Positions 8,765 through 17,815 of a stretch of 64,000 nucleotides of DNA are shown one piece after another (the first letter of the stretch is position 1; every line of letters begins with the position of its first letter). Source of the DNA: Enhygromyxa salina (lineage in GTDB: Bacteria; Myxococcota_A; Polyangia; Nannocystales; Nannocystaceae). Both the position numbers and the translations under genes were made by a program. Below the pieces are notes generated by a model. That model did no database searches. It had not been told where the DNA came from and saw nothing but the letters and a program-made list of their open reading frames with translations. The stretch spans positions 62,001-126,000 of the forward strand of contig NZ_PVNL01000117.1 of NCBI RefSeq assembly GCF_002994635.1, read 5' to 3'.

Positions 8765-8799
8765 ACCGCCGAAGCAGCGCCAAGGCCCTTTTCTAGGGG

Positions 8800-9585
8800 T
8801 TACTCATCGTCGTCGACCCGGCCGATGGTGCCGTCGCTGCGCCGGTCGTACAGCGCCCAGCGGCCGTCGTGCAGGCGCTCGTGCGGCAGGTACAGCGACT
8901 TGTAGGCCATCGACGGGCACTCCGACACGTACAGGCCCAGGTACAGCCAGCGCAGGCCCGTCCGCTTGCACAGCTCGACCTGCTCGAGGATCGAGAACAC
9001 GCCGGGGCTCAGGTCTTTGAGATCGGGATCGAAGTAGGTGTAGACGGCGGACAGGGCGTCGGTGCCTCGATCGACGATCGCCACACCCGCCAACTCACCG
9101 TCGTTGACGAAGTAGCGGATCTCGAAGCTGTCCGCGCACGAGTCGACCAAGAACGCGCCGTAGCCAGTCTCGTCGATCGGGTCGCCCTCGCCCATGAGCC
9201 CGCGACCGGTCTTGTGCTTGTTGTAGAGGGCGACCTTCTCGGCGCTCAGCGCTGGTGGGCCAATCTCCACGCGAAAGCGCTCGCGCCCGCGCCGGTAGAT
9301 CCGGCGCTGGGTCTTGTTGGAGGCGAAGGTATGGACATCCAGACGGATCGCTTCACAGGCGTTGCAGGTCGGGCAGTTGGGCCGATAGAGCACCAGGCCC
9401 TGGCGACGATCGCCGACGTGCAGTCGCTCGCTGAACTCCGCCGCCGTCAGCGGGCGCGTGGGGAGCCGCATCGGCAGCCGAGCCACTCGCGCGTCCAGAT
9501 ACGGACAGCTGGTGTCCTCGTCATAGACGAGCAGCTCCGGTGGGTGGCCGTCGAGCAGCCGGGGACGTCTCGTGCCCACGCTCAT
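8800..9585 (-). CDS. Arginyl/leucyl-tRNA--protein transferase (Ate/Bpt family)
   Basis: A 261-residue enzyme of the ATE_N/ATE_C family. It transfers an amino acid from aminoacyl-tRNA to the N-terminus of proteins, marking them for N-degron degradation. The N-terminal cysteine motif CPTCNAC (C71, C74, C77) follows VLYRPN and matches the family. The C-terminal GNAT-like part has LAGVAIVDRGTDALSAVYTY and LGLYVSECPSMAYKSLY. The ATG at 9585 fits the usual N-terminus, although the frame is open to 9756. Bacterial members are usually leucyltransferases (Bpt), but arginyl specificity cannot be excluded by eye. Confidence 0.88.
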   Translation of the reverse strand: MSVGTRRPRLLDGHPPELLVYDEDTSCPYLDARVARLPMRLPTRPLTAAEFSERLHVGDRRQGLVLYRPNCPTCNACEAIRLDVHTFASNKTQRRIYRRGRERFRVEIGPPALSAEKVALYNKHKTGRGLMGEGDPIDETGYGAFLVDSCADSFEIRYFVNDGELAGVAIVDRGTDALSAVYTYFDPDLKDLSPGVFSILEQVELCKRTGLRWLYLGLYVSECPSMAYKSLYLPHERLHDGRWALYDRRSDGTIGRVDDDE

Positions 9586-9748
9586 GCGGTTTGGTTCAAA
9601 GGGGGAGTTGGGTTGGCGAACCCAGACACAGTCACCGTAGCACGCACCCGCGAGCGCGACTGGCCCCGCGAGCATCTGGCACTTGGTCGAGGGGCAAACG
9701 CGTGGACCGCACCATCTCGCGCTGTTGGCGGCGAGACCCCGCGACGAC

Positions 9749-10777
9749 ATGGCCAAGGCTCTGGGGTTTCGCTACGCTCCCAAACGTGCGCGTCTCTCCC
9801 CGATCCGGGGCGCGGGACTGACTGTGGCCCGGTCTTCACTCTACCTGTTCGGCGCCGCTCATCGGCGCGAGGGGGTGTCGTGGTCGGCGGCGCTCGGGTT
9901 GGTGATCGCGGCCGTGCTGATCAACGCGATCGGACTCTACGCGACTGGAACCGCGCTCGCGCTCGCGCTCGAGCCGGTCGAGAAGCCCGAGCAGGAACAG
10001 GCGGTCGAGTTCGATCTGGTCAGCGCCGCTGACGAGCGCCCCTCCAGCGAACCTGCCGACGACGATCGGCGCCCCGAGCAACCTGATCAGATCGCCGACC
10101 AGGACGCGCAGATCGAGCCCAAGCCCGAGCCGCCAGCGGCCCGAGGTGAGCCCGACAGGGGGGCGCGCGCGCAGGTTCGCGGCGATGACATGGGTGAGCG
10201 AACCGGCGATCAGACCGGCGCAGGCGACGACAGCCTGGTCGCCGACGACGACGGCGACATCGACACCCAGGGCGCCGACGCGGCCGCGCAGCAGGGTCCG
10301 CCCAAGCCGCTCGCGGGCCTGGGCGGCTCGACCTCGATGCTCAACGACACCTTTGGTCGCCCGCGCCCCAGCGAAGCCCACGCGCGCGACGACCCCAAGA
10401 AGACGAGCATGCTCGACAACGAGCGGCACCTCTACTCGTCGTTCTTCAACCGGATGGCCAACCGCGTCCGCGAGCACTGGCGCCCGCAAAAAGCGATCGA
10501 CAGCGCCGACCCCGACGGCCGCAAGTACGGTCGCTCGAGCCGCACGACCGGGCTGATGGTCCGGCTCGATGGTCAGGGAAACATCTTGAAGCTGGTCGTC
10601 GTGCAAAAGAGCGGCGTGCCCGAGCTCGACGACGAGGCCGTGCGGGCGATCCGGGCCGCGGGACCGTTTCCCAACATGCCAGCGGGGCTGGTCGACGAGA
10701 ACGGGCACGTCGAATTCCCGTTTGGGTTCAACCTGCTCGACTCCGGCGACTGGAACATCTTTCGGTTGTCACACTAG
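9749..10777 (+). CDS. TonB-like energy transducer / TonB C-terminal domain protein
   Basis: A single N-terminal membrane helix (WSAALGLVIAAVLINAIGLYA) is followed by a long Pro/Glu/Asp/Ala-rich periplasmic linker. The C-terminal TonB fold contains GLMVRLDGQGNILKLVVVQK, LDDEAVRAIRAAGPFPNMP and FPFGFNLL. Such proteins span the periplasm and transmit energy from an ExbBD motor to outer-membrane receptors; no exbB or exbD lies in the window. The frame is open from 9683; ATG 9749 is preferred but no strong Shine-Dalgarno decides. The stop overlaps the stop of the convergent ferrochelatase gene by 4 nt. Confidence 0.82.
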   Translation: MAKALGFRYAPKRARLSPIRGAGLTVARSSLYLFGAAHRREGVSWSAALGLVIAAVLINAIGLYATGTALALALEPVEKPEQEQAVEFDLVSAADERPSSEPADDDRRPEQPDQIADQDAQIEPKPEPPAARGEPDRGARAQVRGDDMGERTGDQTGAGDDSLVADDDGDIDTQGADAAAQQGPPKPLAGLGGSTSMLNDTFGRPRPSEAHARDDPKKTSMLDNERHLYSSFFNRMANRVREHWRPQKAIDSADPDGRKYGRSSRTTGLMVRLDGQGNILKLVVVQKSGVPELDDEAVRAIRAAGPFPNMPAGLVDENGHVEFPFGFNLLDSGDWNIFRLSH

Positions 10778-11838
10778 CGCTGGCGAGCGGAGCTCGGCAG
10801 CTGCTCGGTGATCATGGTCTCGAGCGCGGAGATCCACGCCGGGCTGCTGTTGAGCGAGGGGATCAGCTCGAGCGTCTCACCGCCAGCGGCTGCGAAGTCA
10901 TCGCGGGCGCGCATGCCGATCTCCTCGAGGGTCTCGAGGCAGTCGGCGACGAACGCCGGGCACATCACGGCCAGCCGACGCACGCCCCGCTTGGCCAGGG
11001 TCGGGACGACTTCGTCGGTGTAGGGCTTGATCCACGGCGTCCGCCCCAGCCGCGACTGAAACGAGATCGACCAGCGCTGCTCGACGCCGTGGTCCGGGCC
11101 CAGATCGAGCGAGCGCGCGAGCGCCTTGGCGGTGGCGAAGCACTGGGCCCGGTAGCAATTGCGATTGCCGTCGACCAGCCGCTCACAGCAGTCGGGCTGG
11201 ACCACGCACAGCTTGGGGTCCGCGCTGGCGATCACCTGCCGCTCGGGTAAGCCGTGAAACGAGAACAGCACGTGGTCGGGGGCCAGCGCGTCGAGCCTGG
11301 CGCGGGCGACCTCGGTGAACGCCGAGATGAACGCCGGGTGCACGTAGAACGGCGGCACCAGCGTCAGGTACGGCGTGTTCCACAGCTTCGCGGCGCTGCG
11401 GTAGACCTTCTCGGCGGTCGAGCCCGTCGAACTCGACGCGTAGTGTGGATACAGGGGCACGACCACGATCTGATCACAGCTGCGCTCGCGCAGGCGGGTC
11501 AGCCCGGACTCGATCGACGGGTTGCCGTAGCGCATGCCCAGCTCGATCGGGAAGTTTGGGATCCGCTCGCGCAGCGCGGCAACCAGCGCGAGGCTGTGGG
11601 TCAGCAGCGGAGAGCCCGCGTCGGTCCAGATCTGGCGATAGGCCGCGGCGCTGCGCTGGGGCCGAGTCGGCAGGATGACCAGGTTGAGCAGCAGCCAGCG
11701 ACCCACGGGGTTGATGTCGATCACCCGTGGATCCGACAGGAACTCCCGCAGGTAGCGACGCACCGCGGCCGGCTCCGGCGCGTCCGGGGTCCCGAGGTTG
11801 ACCAACAAGATCCCGGTGCGGTGCAGGGCCTCGGACAC
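10774..11838 (-). CDS. hemH: Ferrochelatase with internal cysteine cluster
   Basis: Catalyses insertion of ferrous iron into protoporphyrin IX, the last step of the protoporphyrin-dependent haem pathway. With the GTG start at 11838 it has 354 residues. The catalytic histidine lies in LFSFHGLPER (H195), and the conserved glutamate is in CLETLEEIG (E302). Between them residues 211-233 carry five cysteines (C211, C217, C218, C228, C233). Some bacterial ferrochelatases hold a [2Fe-2S] cluster with all four ligands in such an internal segment, so a cluster is likely here. The frame is open to 11940, but upstream residues are not family-like. Confidence 0.93.
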   Translation of the reverse strand: MSEALHRTGILLVNLGTPDAPEPAAVRRYLREFLSDPRVIDINPVGRWLLLNLVILPTRPQRSAAAYRQIWTDAGSPLLTHSLALVAALRERIPNFPIELGMRYGNPSIESGLTRLRERSCDQIVVVPLYPHYASSSTGSTAEKVYRSAAKLWNTPYLTLVPPFYVHPAFISAFTEVARARLDALAPDHVLFSFHGLPERQVIASADPKLCVVQPDCCERLVDGNRNCYRAQCFATAKALARSLDLGPDHGVEQRWSISFQSRLGRTPWIKPYTDEVVPTLAKRGVRRLAVMCPAFVADCLETLEEIGMRARDDFAAAGGETLELIPSLNSSPAWISALETMITEQLPSSARQR

Positions 11839-11963
11839 GACCGCGCCACTGTGGCCCGGGGGCACGTGCGTGGCAAGCCGGGACGCGCGGACACGACGAG
11901 ACAGGGCAAGGCGCGCGCCCAAACCACGCGCGGAAACCACTCGTCGTGATACACAGACAAGGC

Positions 11964-12788
11964 ATGGCAGACCTCGCAGGAAAGACGCTCTTCATCACTG
12001 GCGCCAGCCGTGGCATCGGCAAGGCGATTGCGCTGCGTGCCGCCAAGGACGGGGCCAACGTCGTGATCGCGGCCAAGACCGCCACGCCGCACCCCAAGCT
12101 GGAGGGCACGATCTACACGGCGGCCGAGGAGATCGAGCAAGCTGGCGGCAAGGCGCTGCCCTTGATCGTCGACGTCCGCGACGAAGACCAGATCCAGGCC
12201 GCCGTGACCCAGGCTGTCGAGTGCTTCGGCGGGCTCGACATCCTGATCAACAACGCCAGCGCGATCATGCTGACTGGCACGCTGCAGACCCCGCTCAAGC
12301 GCTTCGACCTGATGCACCAGGTCAACGCGCGCGGGACCTTCGCCTGCTCGCAGGCTTGCATCCCGCACCTGCTGAAGGCCGACAACCCGCACATCCTCAA
12401 TATCTCGCCGCCGCTCAACCTCAACCCGCGGTGGTTTCAAGGGCACGTGGCCTACACCATGGCCAAGTACGGGATGAGCATGTGTGTGCTGGGCATGGCC
12501 GCCGAGTTCGCGCGCAAGGGCCTGGCGGTCAACGCCCTGTGGCCGCGGACCCCAATTGCGACCGCCGCGGTCGAGAACCTGCTCGGCGGCGAGCAGATGA
12601 TGAGGCAGTCGCGGACGGTCGACATCATGGCCGACGCCGCCCACCTGGTGCTCACCCGTGACGCGAAGACCTGCACGGGTAACTTCTTCATCGACGACGA
12701 GCTGCTCGCCGAGGCCGGCGTCACCGACCTGAGCAAGTACGCGGTCGATCCCACCCAAGAGCTGCTCCCAGACTTCTTCCTGGATTGA
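11964..12788 (+). CDS. SDR family oxidoreductase, HSDL2-like
   Basis: A 274-residue short-chain dehydrogenase. It has the nucleotide-binding TGASRGIG, the NNAS motif (about 96-99), and S148, Y164 and K168 in the catalytic arrangement. The stretch HILNISPPLNLNPRW through AYTMAKYGMSM closely follows hydroxysteroid dehydrogenase-like protein 2. That family is linked to fatty-acid metabolism and often carries a C-terminal SCP2 domain, which is absent here. ATG 11964 matches the usual start (MADLAGKT). It faces away from hemH. The natural substrate is unknown. Confidence 0.9.
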   Translation: MADLAGKTLFITGASRGIGKAIALRAAKDGANVVIAAKTATPHPKLEGTIYTAAEEIEQAGGKALPLIVDVRDEDQIQAAVTQAVECFGGLDILINNASAIMLTGTLQTPLKRFDLMHQVNARGTFACSQACIPHLLKADNPHILNISPPLNLNPRWFQGHVAYTMAKYGMSMCVLGMAAEFARKGLAVNALWPRTPIATAAVENLLGGEQMMRQSRTVDIMADAAHLVLTRDAKTCTGNFFIDDELLAEAGVTDLSKYAVDPTQELLPDFFLD

Positions 12789-12791
12789 CTC

Positions 12792-13421
12792 ATGGCCAAG
12801 GCCCACGCGCTCCCACCCACGCCGTGGGCTGGCCCGGTCGCGGGCTTGGTCGCGAGCTTGGTCTCGCGGGTGCGCAGGCGGGTCCAACCAGCGCAGCAGC
12901 CGATCTCGAGCGTGGGTCCGGGCTGGGCGGTCGTGCGTGGGTGCGCGTGCGCGGGGGCCCTGGCCCGGCGTGCCCCGATCTCGGGCCGCCTGGGGCTGGG
13001 CTGGCGGGTGCTCGTCGAGCGAGAGTGTGGGGTCCGGGGCTGGGAGCCCGTCGTCGACCTGTGCGAGTTCGTGGACTTCGAGCTGCGCGACCTCAGCGGC
13101 TCGATCCGCGTGCGCGCGTGCGACTCGCCGATCATGATCGAGGTCGCCGAGCACCGCGGACGCGGCGGCCCGTTCGCGCCGCCGCCGTACGTGGTCGCGC
13201 AGATGATCGCTCGGGCTGCGAGCGGACCTTCAGGCATGCGGGGTGTGCTGTTTCACAAGGGCGTTCGCTGGCGCGAGTGGGTGCTCGAGGCGGGCGCTGA
13301 GATCGTCGTGCGCGGCCGCGTGATCACGGAGCCACGCGACGAGAGCACCGGCTACCGCGCGCTCACCAACGCCCTGGTGCTCGCGGGCGGAGCCACGCGG
13401 CCGCTGGAGCTGACACAATGA
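12792..13421 (+). CDS. GIDE-domain-like protein
   Basis: A 209-residue protein starting 3 nt after the SDR stop, so probably co-transcribed. A basic/hydrophobic N-terminus is followed by VVRGCACAG, ALARRAPISGRLGLGWRVLV, FVDFELRDLSGSIRV and WVLEAGAEIVVRGRV. This order resembles the GIDE domain of MUL1-type membrane proteins. In bacteria such proteins are membrane-associated with unknown function and have no RING domain. The hydrophobic moment of the N-terminus is modest, so membrane attachment is uncertain. The assignment rests on pattern similarity judged by eye. Confidence 0.6.
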   Translation: MAKAHALPPTPWAGPVAGLVASLVSRVRRRVQPAQQPISSVGPGWAVVRGCACAGALARRAPISGRLGLGWRVLVERECGVRGWEPVVDLCEFVDFELRDLSGSIRVRACDSPIMIEVAEHRGRGGPFAPPPYVVAQMIARAASGPSGMRGVLFHKGVRWREWVLEAGAEIVVRGRVITEPRDESTGYRALTNALVLAGGATRPLELTQ

Positions 13422-13777
13422 CGATAGTTGCGCGGGTCTGATTGACTACAGTCGTCGCCACGCCGCGCCACCCGAGGCGCAGGTGCGGCAGTATGACAGC
13501 TCATCGTGCAGAGCTGACAGTCTATTTTCAGCTCGGGTCACGCTTCTGACCCGCTTGCAGGCGCCTCAGGAAACTAGAGCGCTCATTTGCAGGCGGACTT
13601 GCGCCGCGGGCGGCCTCTGTGGCGTGTGTAGCGAGCCCAACTACCCGCCTGGGGAGGAGCGAGTTTGGGTGCTTGCCTTGACCCTTCAAGACCGGGTCTT
13701 AGCTTCCCGACCAACGGCGCATTCGAGCCTCCATCGAATTAGCCAGCTAGAGTCCCATCCCACCGAACGGAACCATC
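13422..13777. other. Intergenic region upstream of lon
   Basis: 356 bp with no credible gene. It contains an inverted repeat CAGCTC/GAGCTG (13497-13502 and 13511-13516), which may be a weak terminator for the preceding gene because TCTATTTT follows. It also holds the 13-bp palindrome listed separately. A TTGACC at 13678 could be a -35 element, but no well-spaced -10 is obvious. No heat-shock CIRCE element was seen. Confidence 0.6.
13688..13700. promoter_or_regulatory. 13-bp palindrome upstream of lon
   Basis: AAGACC-G-GGTCTT is a perfect inverted repeat 78 bp before the lon start codon. It has the size of a half-turn-separated operator; no protein can be assigned to it. Confidence 0.35.
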
Positions 13778-16162
13778 ATGACCGACAAGCCAACCAACGA
13801 GTACCCGCTGCTGCCCCTGCGCCGTGGGGTGTTGCTTCCAGGGACCGTGTCGACCCTCCCCGTCGGGCGTCCGCGCTCGTTGGCGCTGGTCGCCGCCGTG
13901 AACGCCGGCGACATCATCGTCATCGCCTCGCAGCGCGAGCCCGAGACCGAGAAACCCACGATCGCCGACCTGCACCCGGTCGGCGTGCTCGCGAGGGTCC
14001 ACCGCATCGGCCGCAGCAACGATGGCAGCGCGCGCCTCGTCGTCGAGACCCGCGAGCGCGTGAACCTAGAGCAGGTGCTACAGAGTGATCCGCACATGCG
14101 GGTGTCGACCTCGCCAGCCCCCGACAAGAGCGCCGACTCGACCGAGGCCAAGATCCTGGCCGAGTCCCTGCGCGAGCACGTCCGCGAGCTCGCGGGCACC
14201 GACGGCGGCAACCTCGTCGAGGCCGTGGCCAAGCGGCTCGAGCCCGGCGCGCTGGCCGACGCGATCGGATCGCACCTGCCGCTCGAGCGCCGCGCCGAGG
14301 TCGAGGTGCTGATGACCCTCGATGTCCCCGAGCGTCTGCGCCTGGTCGCGCGCTTCGTCAACGAGGCGCACGAGATGCACTCGATCCGCCAGAAGATCGA
14401 CGAAGAGGTGCGCAAGCGGCTCGGCAAGCACCAGCGCGAGGCGATCTTGCGCGAGCGCGTCAAGGCCATCCAGACCGAGCTCGGCGACGACGACGAGAAC
14501 GGCGAGGCCGACAAGCTGACCGAGAAGCTCGCCGCCGCCGAGCTGCCCGAAGAGGTGCAGAAGGTGGTCGACCGCGAGCTCAAGCGGCTGACCAAGCTCA
14601 ACCCCGCGCACCCGGAGTTCAACGTCGCGCGCACCTATCTCGACACCATCGCTGACTTGCCGTGGAGCACCCGCGCCGAGGTCAAAGACGATCTCGACGA
14701 GGTCTCCGCGCAGCTCGACGCCGACCACTTCGGCCTCGACGACGTCAAGCAGCGGATCCTCGAGCACATGGCGGTCCTCAAGCTGTCGGGCGGCAGCAAG
14801 GGCACGATCTTGTGCCTCGCGGGCCCCCCCGGTGTCGGCAAGACCTCGCTCGGTCGCTCGATCGCCGAGGCCACGGGTCGGCCCTTCGTTCGCATCGCGC
14901 TAGGTGGCGTGCGCGACGAGGCCGAGGTCCGCGGCCATCGGCGAACCTACGTCGGAGCGATCCCCGGGCGCATCATCAACGCGATGCGCAAGGCCAAGGT
15001 CAAGAACCCCGTGATGCTGCTCGACGAGGTCGACAAGCTCTCGCAGGGTTGGAGTGGCTCGCCCGAGGCCGCGCTGCTCGAGCTGCTCGACCCCGAGCAG
15101 AATCACACGTTCACGGATCACTACCTCGAGCTGCCCTTCGACATGTCCGAGGTGATGTTCGTGGTCACGGCCAATGATCTGAGCAAGATGTCGCCGCCGC
15201 TGCGCGACCGCCTCGATATCGTCGAGATCAACGGCTACACCCCGGAAGAGAAGCTGAACATCGCCAAGGGTCACCTGATCCCGCGCAAGCTGGAAGAGAA
15301 CGCCCTCGGCCCAGACACGCTCGAGATCGACGATCTGGCCCTGCGCCACATGATCACCGACTACACGCGTGAGGCCGGGGTCCGGCAGCTCGGGCGCGAG
15401 CTCGGCAAGCTGTCGCGGGCGGTCGCGCTGCAGGTCGCCCGGCGTAAGGGTGACGAGCCGACCGAGCCAGTGCGGATCGCCGTCGAGGATCTCGACGAGT
15501 ACCTGGGCAAGCAGCGCTTCTACAACGAGGTCGCCGAGCGCACGGCCGTGCCCGGGGTCGCAACCGGGCTGGCGTGGACACCGGTCGGCGGTGACATCCT
15601 GTTCATCGAGACCTCGCAGATGCCTGGCAAGGGCGCGCTCAAGATCACCGGCCAGCTCGGTGATGTCATGAAGGAGTCGGCCCACGCCGCGCTCAGCTAT
15701 GTGCGCAGCAACGCGGCCAGCATCGGCGTGGAGCCGGACTTCCTCGACACGCGGGACATCCACATTCACGTGCCGGCCGGCGCCGTGCCCAAGGATGGCC
15801 CGTCCGCGGGGGTCACGATCTTCACGGCCCTGACCTCGCTGCTCAGCGGTCGTCGGGTCCGCAGTGACACCGCGATGACCGGCGAGTGCACGCTCCGCGG
15901 TCGGGTGCTGCCGGTCGGCGGGATCAAGGCCAAGGTGCTCGCCGCCCATCGGGCTGGGATCACCCGGGTGATCCTGCCGCACCGCAACGCCCGCGATCTC
16001 GACGACGTCCCGGAGGAGGTCCGCTCGCAGCTCGAGTTCGTGCTCGCGGAGGACATGGGCGAGGTGCTCGACGCCGCGCTCGAGCACGAGCCGCGACCGA
16101 GTCAGTCGCAGCTGGGGTTGTCGATCATCGATGAGCTCGACAGCTCGGCCCCACTGAGCTGA
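13778..16162 (+). CDS. lon: ATP-dependent protease Lon
   Basis: A full-length LonA of 794 residues. The LAN substrate-binding domain covers about 1-200 and is followed by a coiled-coil region. The AAA+ module has Walker A GPPGVGKTS (349-357) and Walker B VMLLDEVD (412-419). The protease domain has the catalytic serine S676 in DGPSAG and lysine K719 in GGIKAKVLAAH, separated by 43 residues as in Escherichia coli Lon. It degrades misfolded and selected regulatory proteins in the cytoplasm. It stands as a single gene between a long leader and a strong terminator. Confidence 0.98.
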   Translation: MTDKPTNEYPLLPLRRGVLLPGTVSTLPVGRPRSLALVAAVNAGDIIVIASQREPETEKPTIADLHPVGVLARVHRIGRSNDGSARLVVETRERVNLEQVLQSDPHMRVSTSPAPDKSADSTEAKILAESLREHVRELAGTDGGNLVEAVAKRLEPGALADAIGSHLPLERRAEVEVLMTLDVPERLRLVARFVNEAHEMHSIRQKIDEEVRKRLGKHQREAILRERVKAIQTELGDDDENGEADKLTEKLAAAELPEEVQKVVDRELKRLTKLNPAHPEFNVARTYLDTIADLPWSTRAEVKDDLDEVSAQLDADHFGLDDVKQRILEHMAVLKLSGGSKGTILCLAGPPGVGKTSLGRSIAEATGRPFVRIALGGVRDEAEVRGHRRTYVGAIPGRIINAMRKAKVKNPVMLLDEVDKLSQGWSGSPEAALLELLDPEQNHTFTDHYLELPFDMSEVMFVVTANDLSKMSPPLRDRLDIVEINGYTPEEKLNIAKGHLIPRKLEENALGPDTLEIDDLALRHMITDYTREAGVRQLGRELGKLSRAVALQVARRKGDEPTEPVRIAVEDLDEYLGKQRFYNEVAERTAVPGVATGLAWTPVGGDILFIETSQMPGKGALKITGQLGDVMKESAHAALSYVRSNAASIGVEPDFLDTRDIHIHVPAGAVPKDGPSAGVTIFTALTSLLSGRRVRSDTAMTGECTLRGRVLPVGGIKAKVLAAHRAGITRVILPHRNARDLDDVPEEVRSQLEFVLAEDMGEVLDAALEHEPRPSQSQLGLSIIDELDSSAPLS

Positions 16163-16179
16163 CCGAGCAGCTGATTGAG

Positions 16180-16220
16180 CGAGCCCTGCTACCAACTGGT
16201 AGCCGGGCTCGTGTGTTTTT
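16180..16220 (+). terminator. Intrinsic terminator of lon
   Basis: CGAGCCC and GCTACC pair with GGTAGC and GGGCTCG around an AACT loop (16180-16211), followed by TGTGTTTTT. It lies 18 nt after the lon stop and also faces the end of the convergent gene at 16238. Confidence 0.88.
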
Positions 16221-16237
16221 GTCTCGTGCTCGCGGGC

Positions 16238-17755
16238 TCAGGGCTCGCAGCCCTCGCCCGGAAACAGTCGGGCGACGGTCTCGCCAGCGGTCGCCGCGAC
16301 CATCGGGTTGGCCCGACTGGTGCGGCACAGCGCGTCCCTGACCGTCTCGCTCGGGCTGCTCGCGTGGCCGAGCGCGACCACGAGATCACGCGCGAGATCG
16401 GGGTAGCGGCCCTCGAGCAACGACTCTGCGATGAGATCGGCACCGCCTGGATCGTGCTCGACCAGCTGCCGCGCGGCCTCGGCTCGCTGGGTCAGATCCA
16501 CGCCGGAATTGTCGAGCAGCTCACGCAGGGCCTTGTACGCGTTGGGATCATTGCAGCGCCCAAGGGCGGTGACGGCGGCCCGACCGACCCGCGCGTCGCG
16601 CTCACCACCCGCGCTCACCGGCCCGGCGATGCTGGTCAGCGCGCGGACGGTGGTCTTGTCGCAGCCGCCGCTGTCGGCGACCCGGGTCAGCGCGGTCTTG
16701 CGAACCTCGGGCCAGGCGTGCCTCTGACTGGCGGCGAGCCAGCTGTGATCGGGGGCGAGCGCGGCGAAGCGGTAGCCGAGCTGGGCCAGGCGCGGGGCCT
16801 CGGAGCTGATCAGCGCCAGCTCGGCGCCCAGGCTCGCGGCCGTGTCCGCCGGCAGAGCCTCGAGCGCGAGCGCGACCAGGATCTCGGCCGCCTGCGCGCC
16901 CTCGAGCGCCGCCTTGCCCTGCGCGCGGACCATGGCCTCGAGCACGCCCGCGCCGCGCTCGAGCCGATCCAATCCATCGATCGCCGCGACCTGAACTTGA
17001 AACGGCGCGGCCGGATCGCTGAGCACGGCCTCGAGCCGGGCCGTGAACCCGTCGTCGACGTCGCAGCAGGCCGCGCGCAGGATCAACAGCTGCGCCAGCC
17101 GGCCCGCGTCGCTCGCGTCGGTGTCGAGGTCGTCGTCGATCCCCGCCGCGATCGCGGCCTGATCGTCGCTGCGCTCGCGGGCCCGACGGATCACCGCGCG
17201 GCGCAGCGCATCTTGCAGCTCGCTGGCGCCACGTCCGACCATGGCCATGAGCGCCCCGAGCTCGTCGCTGGCGGTCGCGTCCACCAGCGCCTCGATGAGC
17301 AGGCTGCGCTGCTCGTTGCTGAGCTCGCGGTCACCCACCAGCCCAATCAAGACCGGCGTCGCGGCCGAGCCTTGCCGACGCAGCAGCTGCAGCCACAGCT
17401 CGGTCGGCCGGTCCTGCAGCATCGCCCGGCGCAGCTGCTCGCCAAACATCGCCACGTGCTCCGGACGCTTGAGCGCGGCGAGCACGTTGAGCAGACGATC
17501 GCGCTTCTCGGGCCCCGGCGCGGGCACGGCCTCGAGCCGAGCCACGACCGCCTCGGCGGCCAACGCCGGGTACGCCTCGAGTCGGGCCCGCGCCTCCAGG
17601 TACGGCTTGCCCCGGTCGATGAGGATCACCTCGACGTCACGGGTTGCGGCCTCGAGGTCGTACGCGTCGACTGGCGCCTGGGCCACCGCGGGCTCGCCAG
17701 CGGGCGCTGCGACCGGAGGCGCAAACAGCTGCAGGATCAGGGCGACGCTCAGCAC
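16238..17755 (-). CDS. Exported HEAT-like repeat protein
   Basis: A 505-residue protein with an N-terminal signal peptide (LSVALILQLFAPPVAAPAG). The rest is a series of amphipathic helices with recurrent alanine/leucine pairs, such as KRDRLLNVLAALKRPEHVAM, RVGRAAVTALGRCNDPNAYK and LARDLVVALGHAS, resembling HEAT/Armadillo repeats. It probably acts in the periplasm as a scaffold. It follows the FHA-LuxR gene by 60 nt on the same strand and may be co-transcribed. No enzymatic motif is visible. Confidence 0.75.
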   Translation of the reverse strand: MLSVALILQLFAPPVAAPAGEPAVAQAPVDAYDLEAATRDVEVILIDRGKPYLEARARLEAYPALAAEAVVARLEAVPAPGPEKRDRLLNVLAALKRPEHVAMFGEQLRRAMLQDRPTELWLQLLRRQGSAATPVLIGLVGDRELSNEQRSLLIEALVDATASDELGALMAMVGRGASELQDALRRAVIRRARERSDDQAAIAAGIDDDLDTDASDAGRLAQLLILRAACCDVDDGFTARLEAVLSDPAAPFQVQVAAIDGLDRLERGAGVLEAMVRAQGKAALEGAQAAEILVALALEALPADTAASLGAELALISSEAPRLAQLGYRFAALAPDHSWLAASQRHAWPEVRKTALTRVADSGGCDKTTVRALTSIAGPVSAGGERDARVGRAAVTALGRCNDPNAYKALRELLDNSGVDLTQRAEAARQLVEHDPGGADLIAESLLEGRYPDLARDLVVALGHASSPSETVRDALCRTSRANPMVAATAGETVARLFPGEGCEP

Positions 17756-17815
17756 CCGCCCATGTTGCCACGTTTTTTCAACGACGACCGACCGCTGCCA
17801 ACGCGGCCGTGGCGG

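Noticed and set aside
11721..13154. Minus-strand open frame opposite the SDR and GIDE-like genes
   Set aside because: The opposite strand has clear SDR motifs; this frame has no recognisable pattern.
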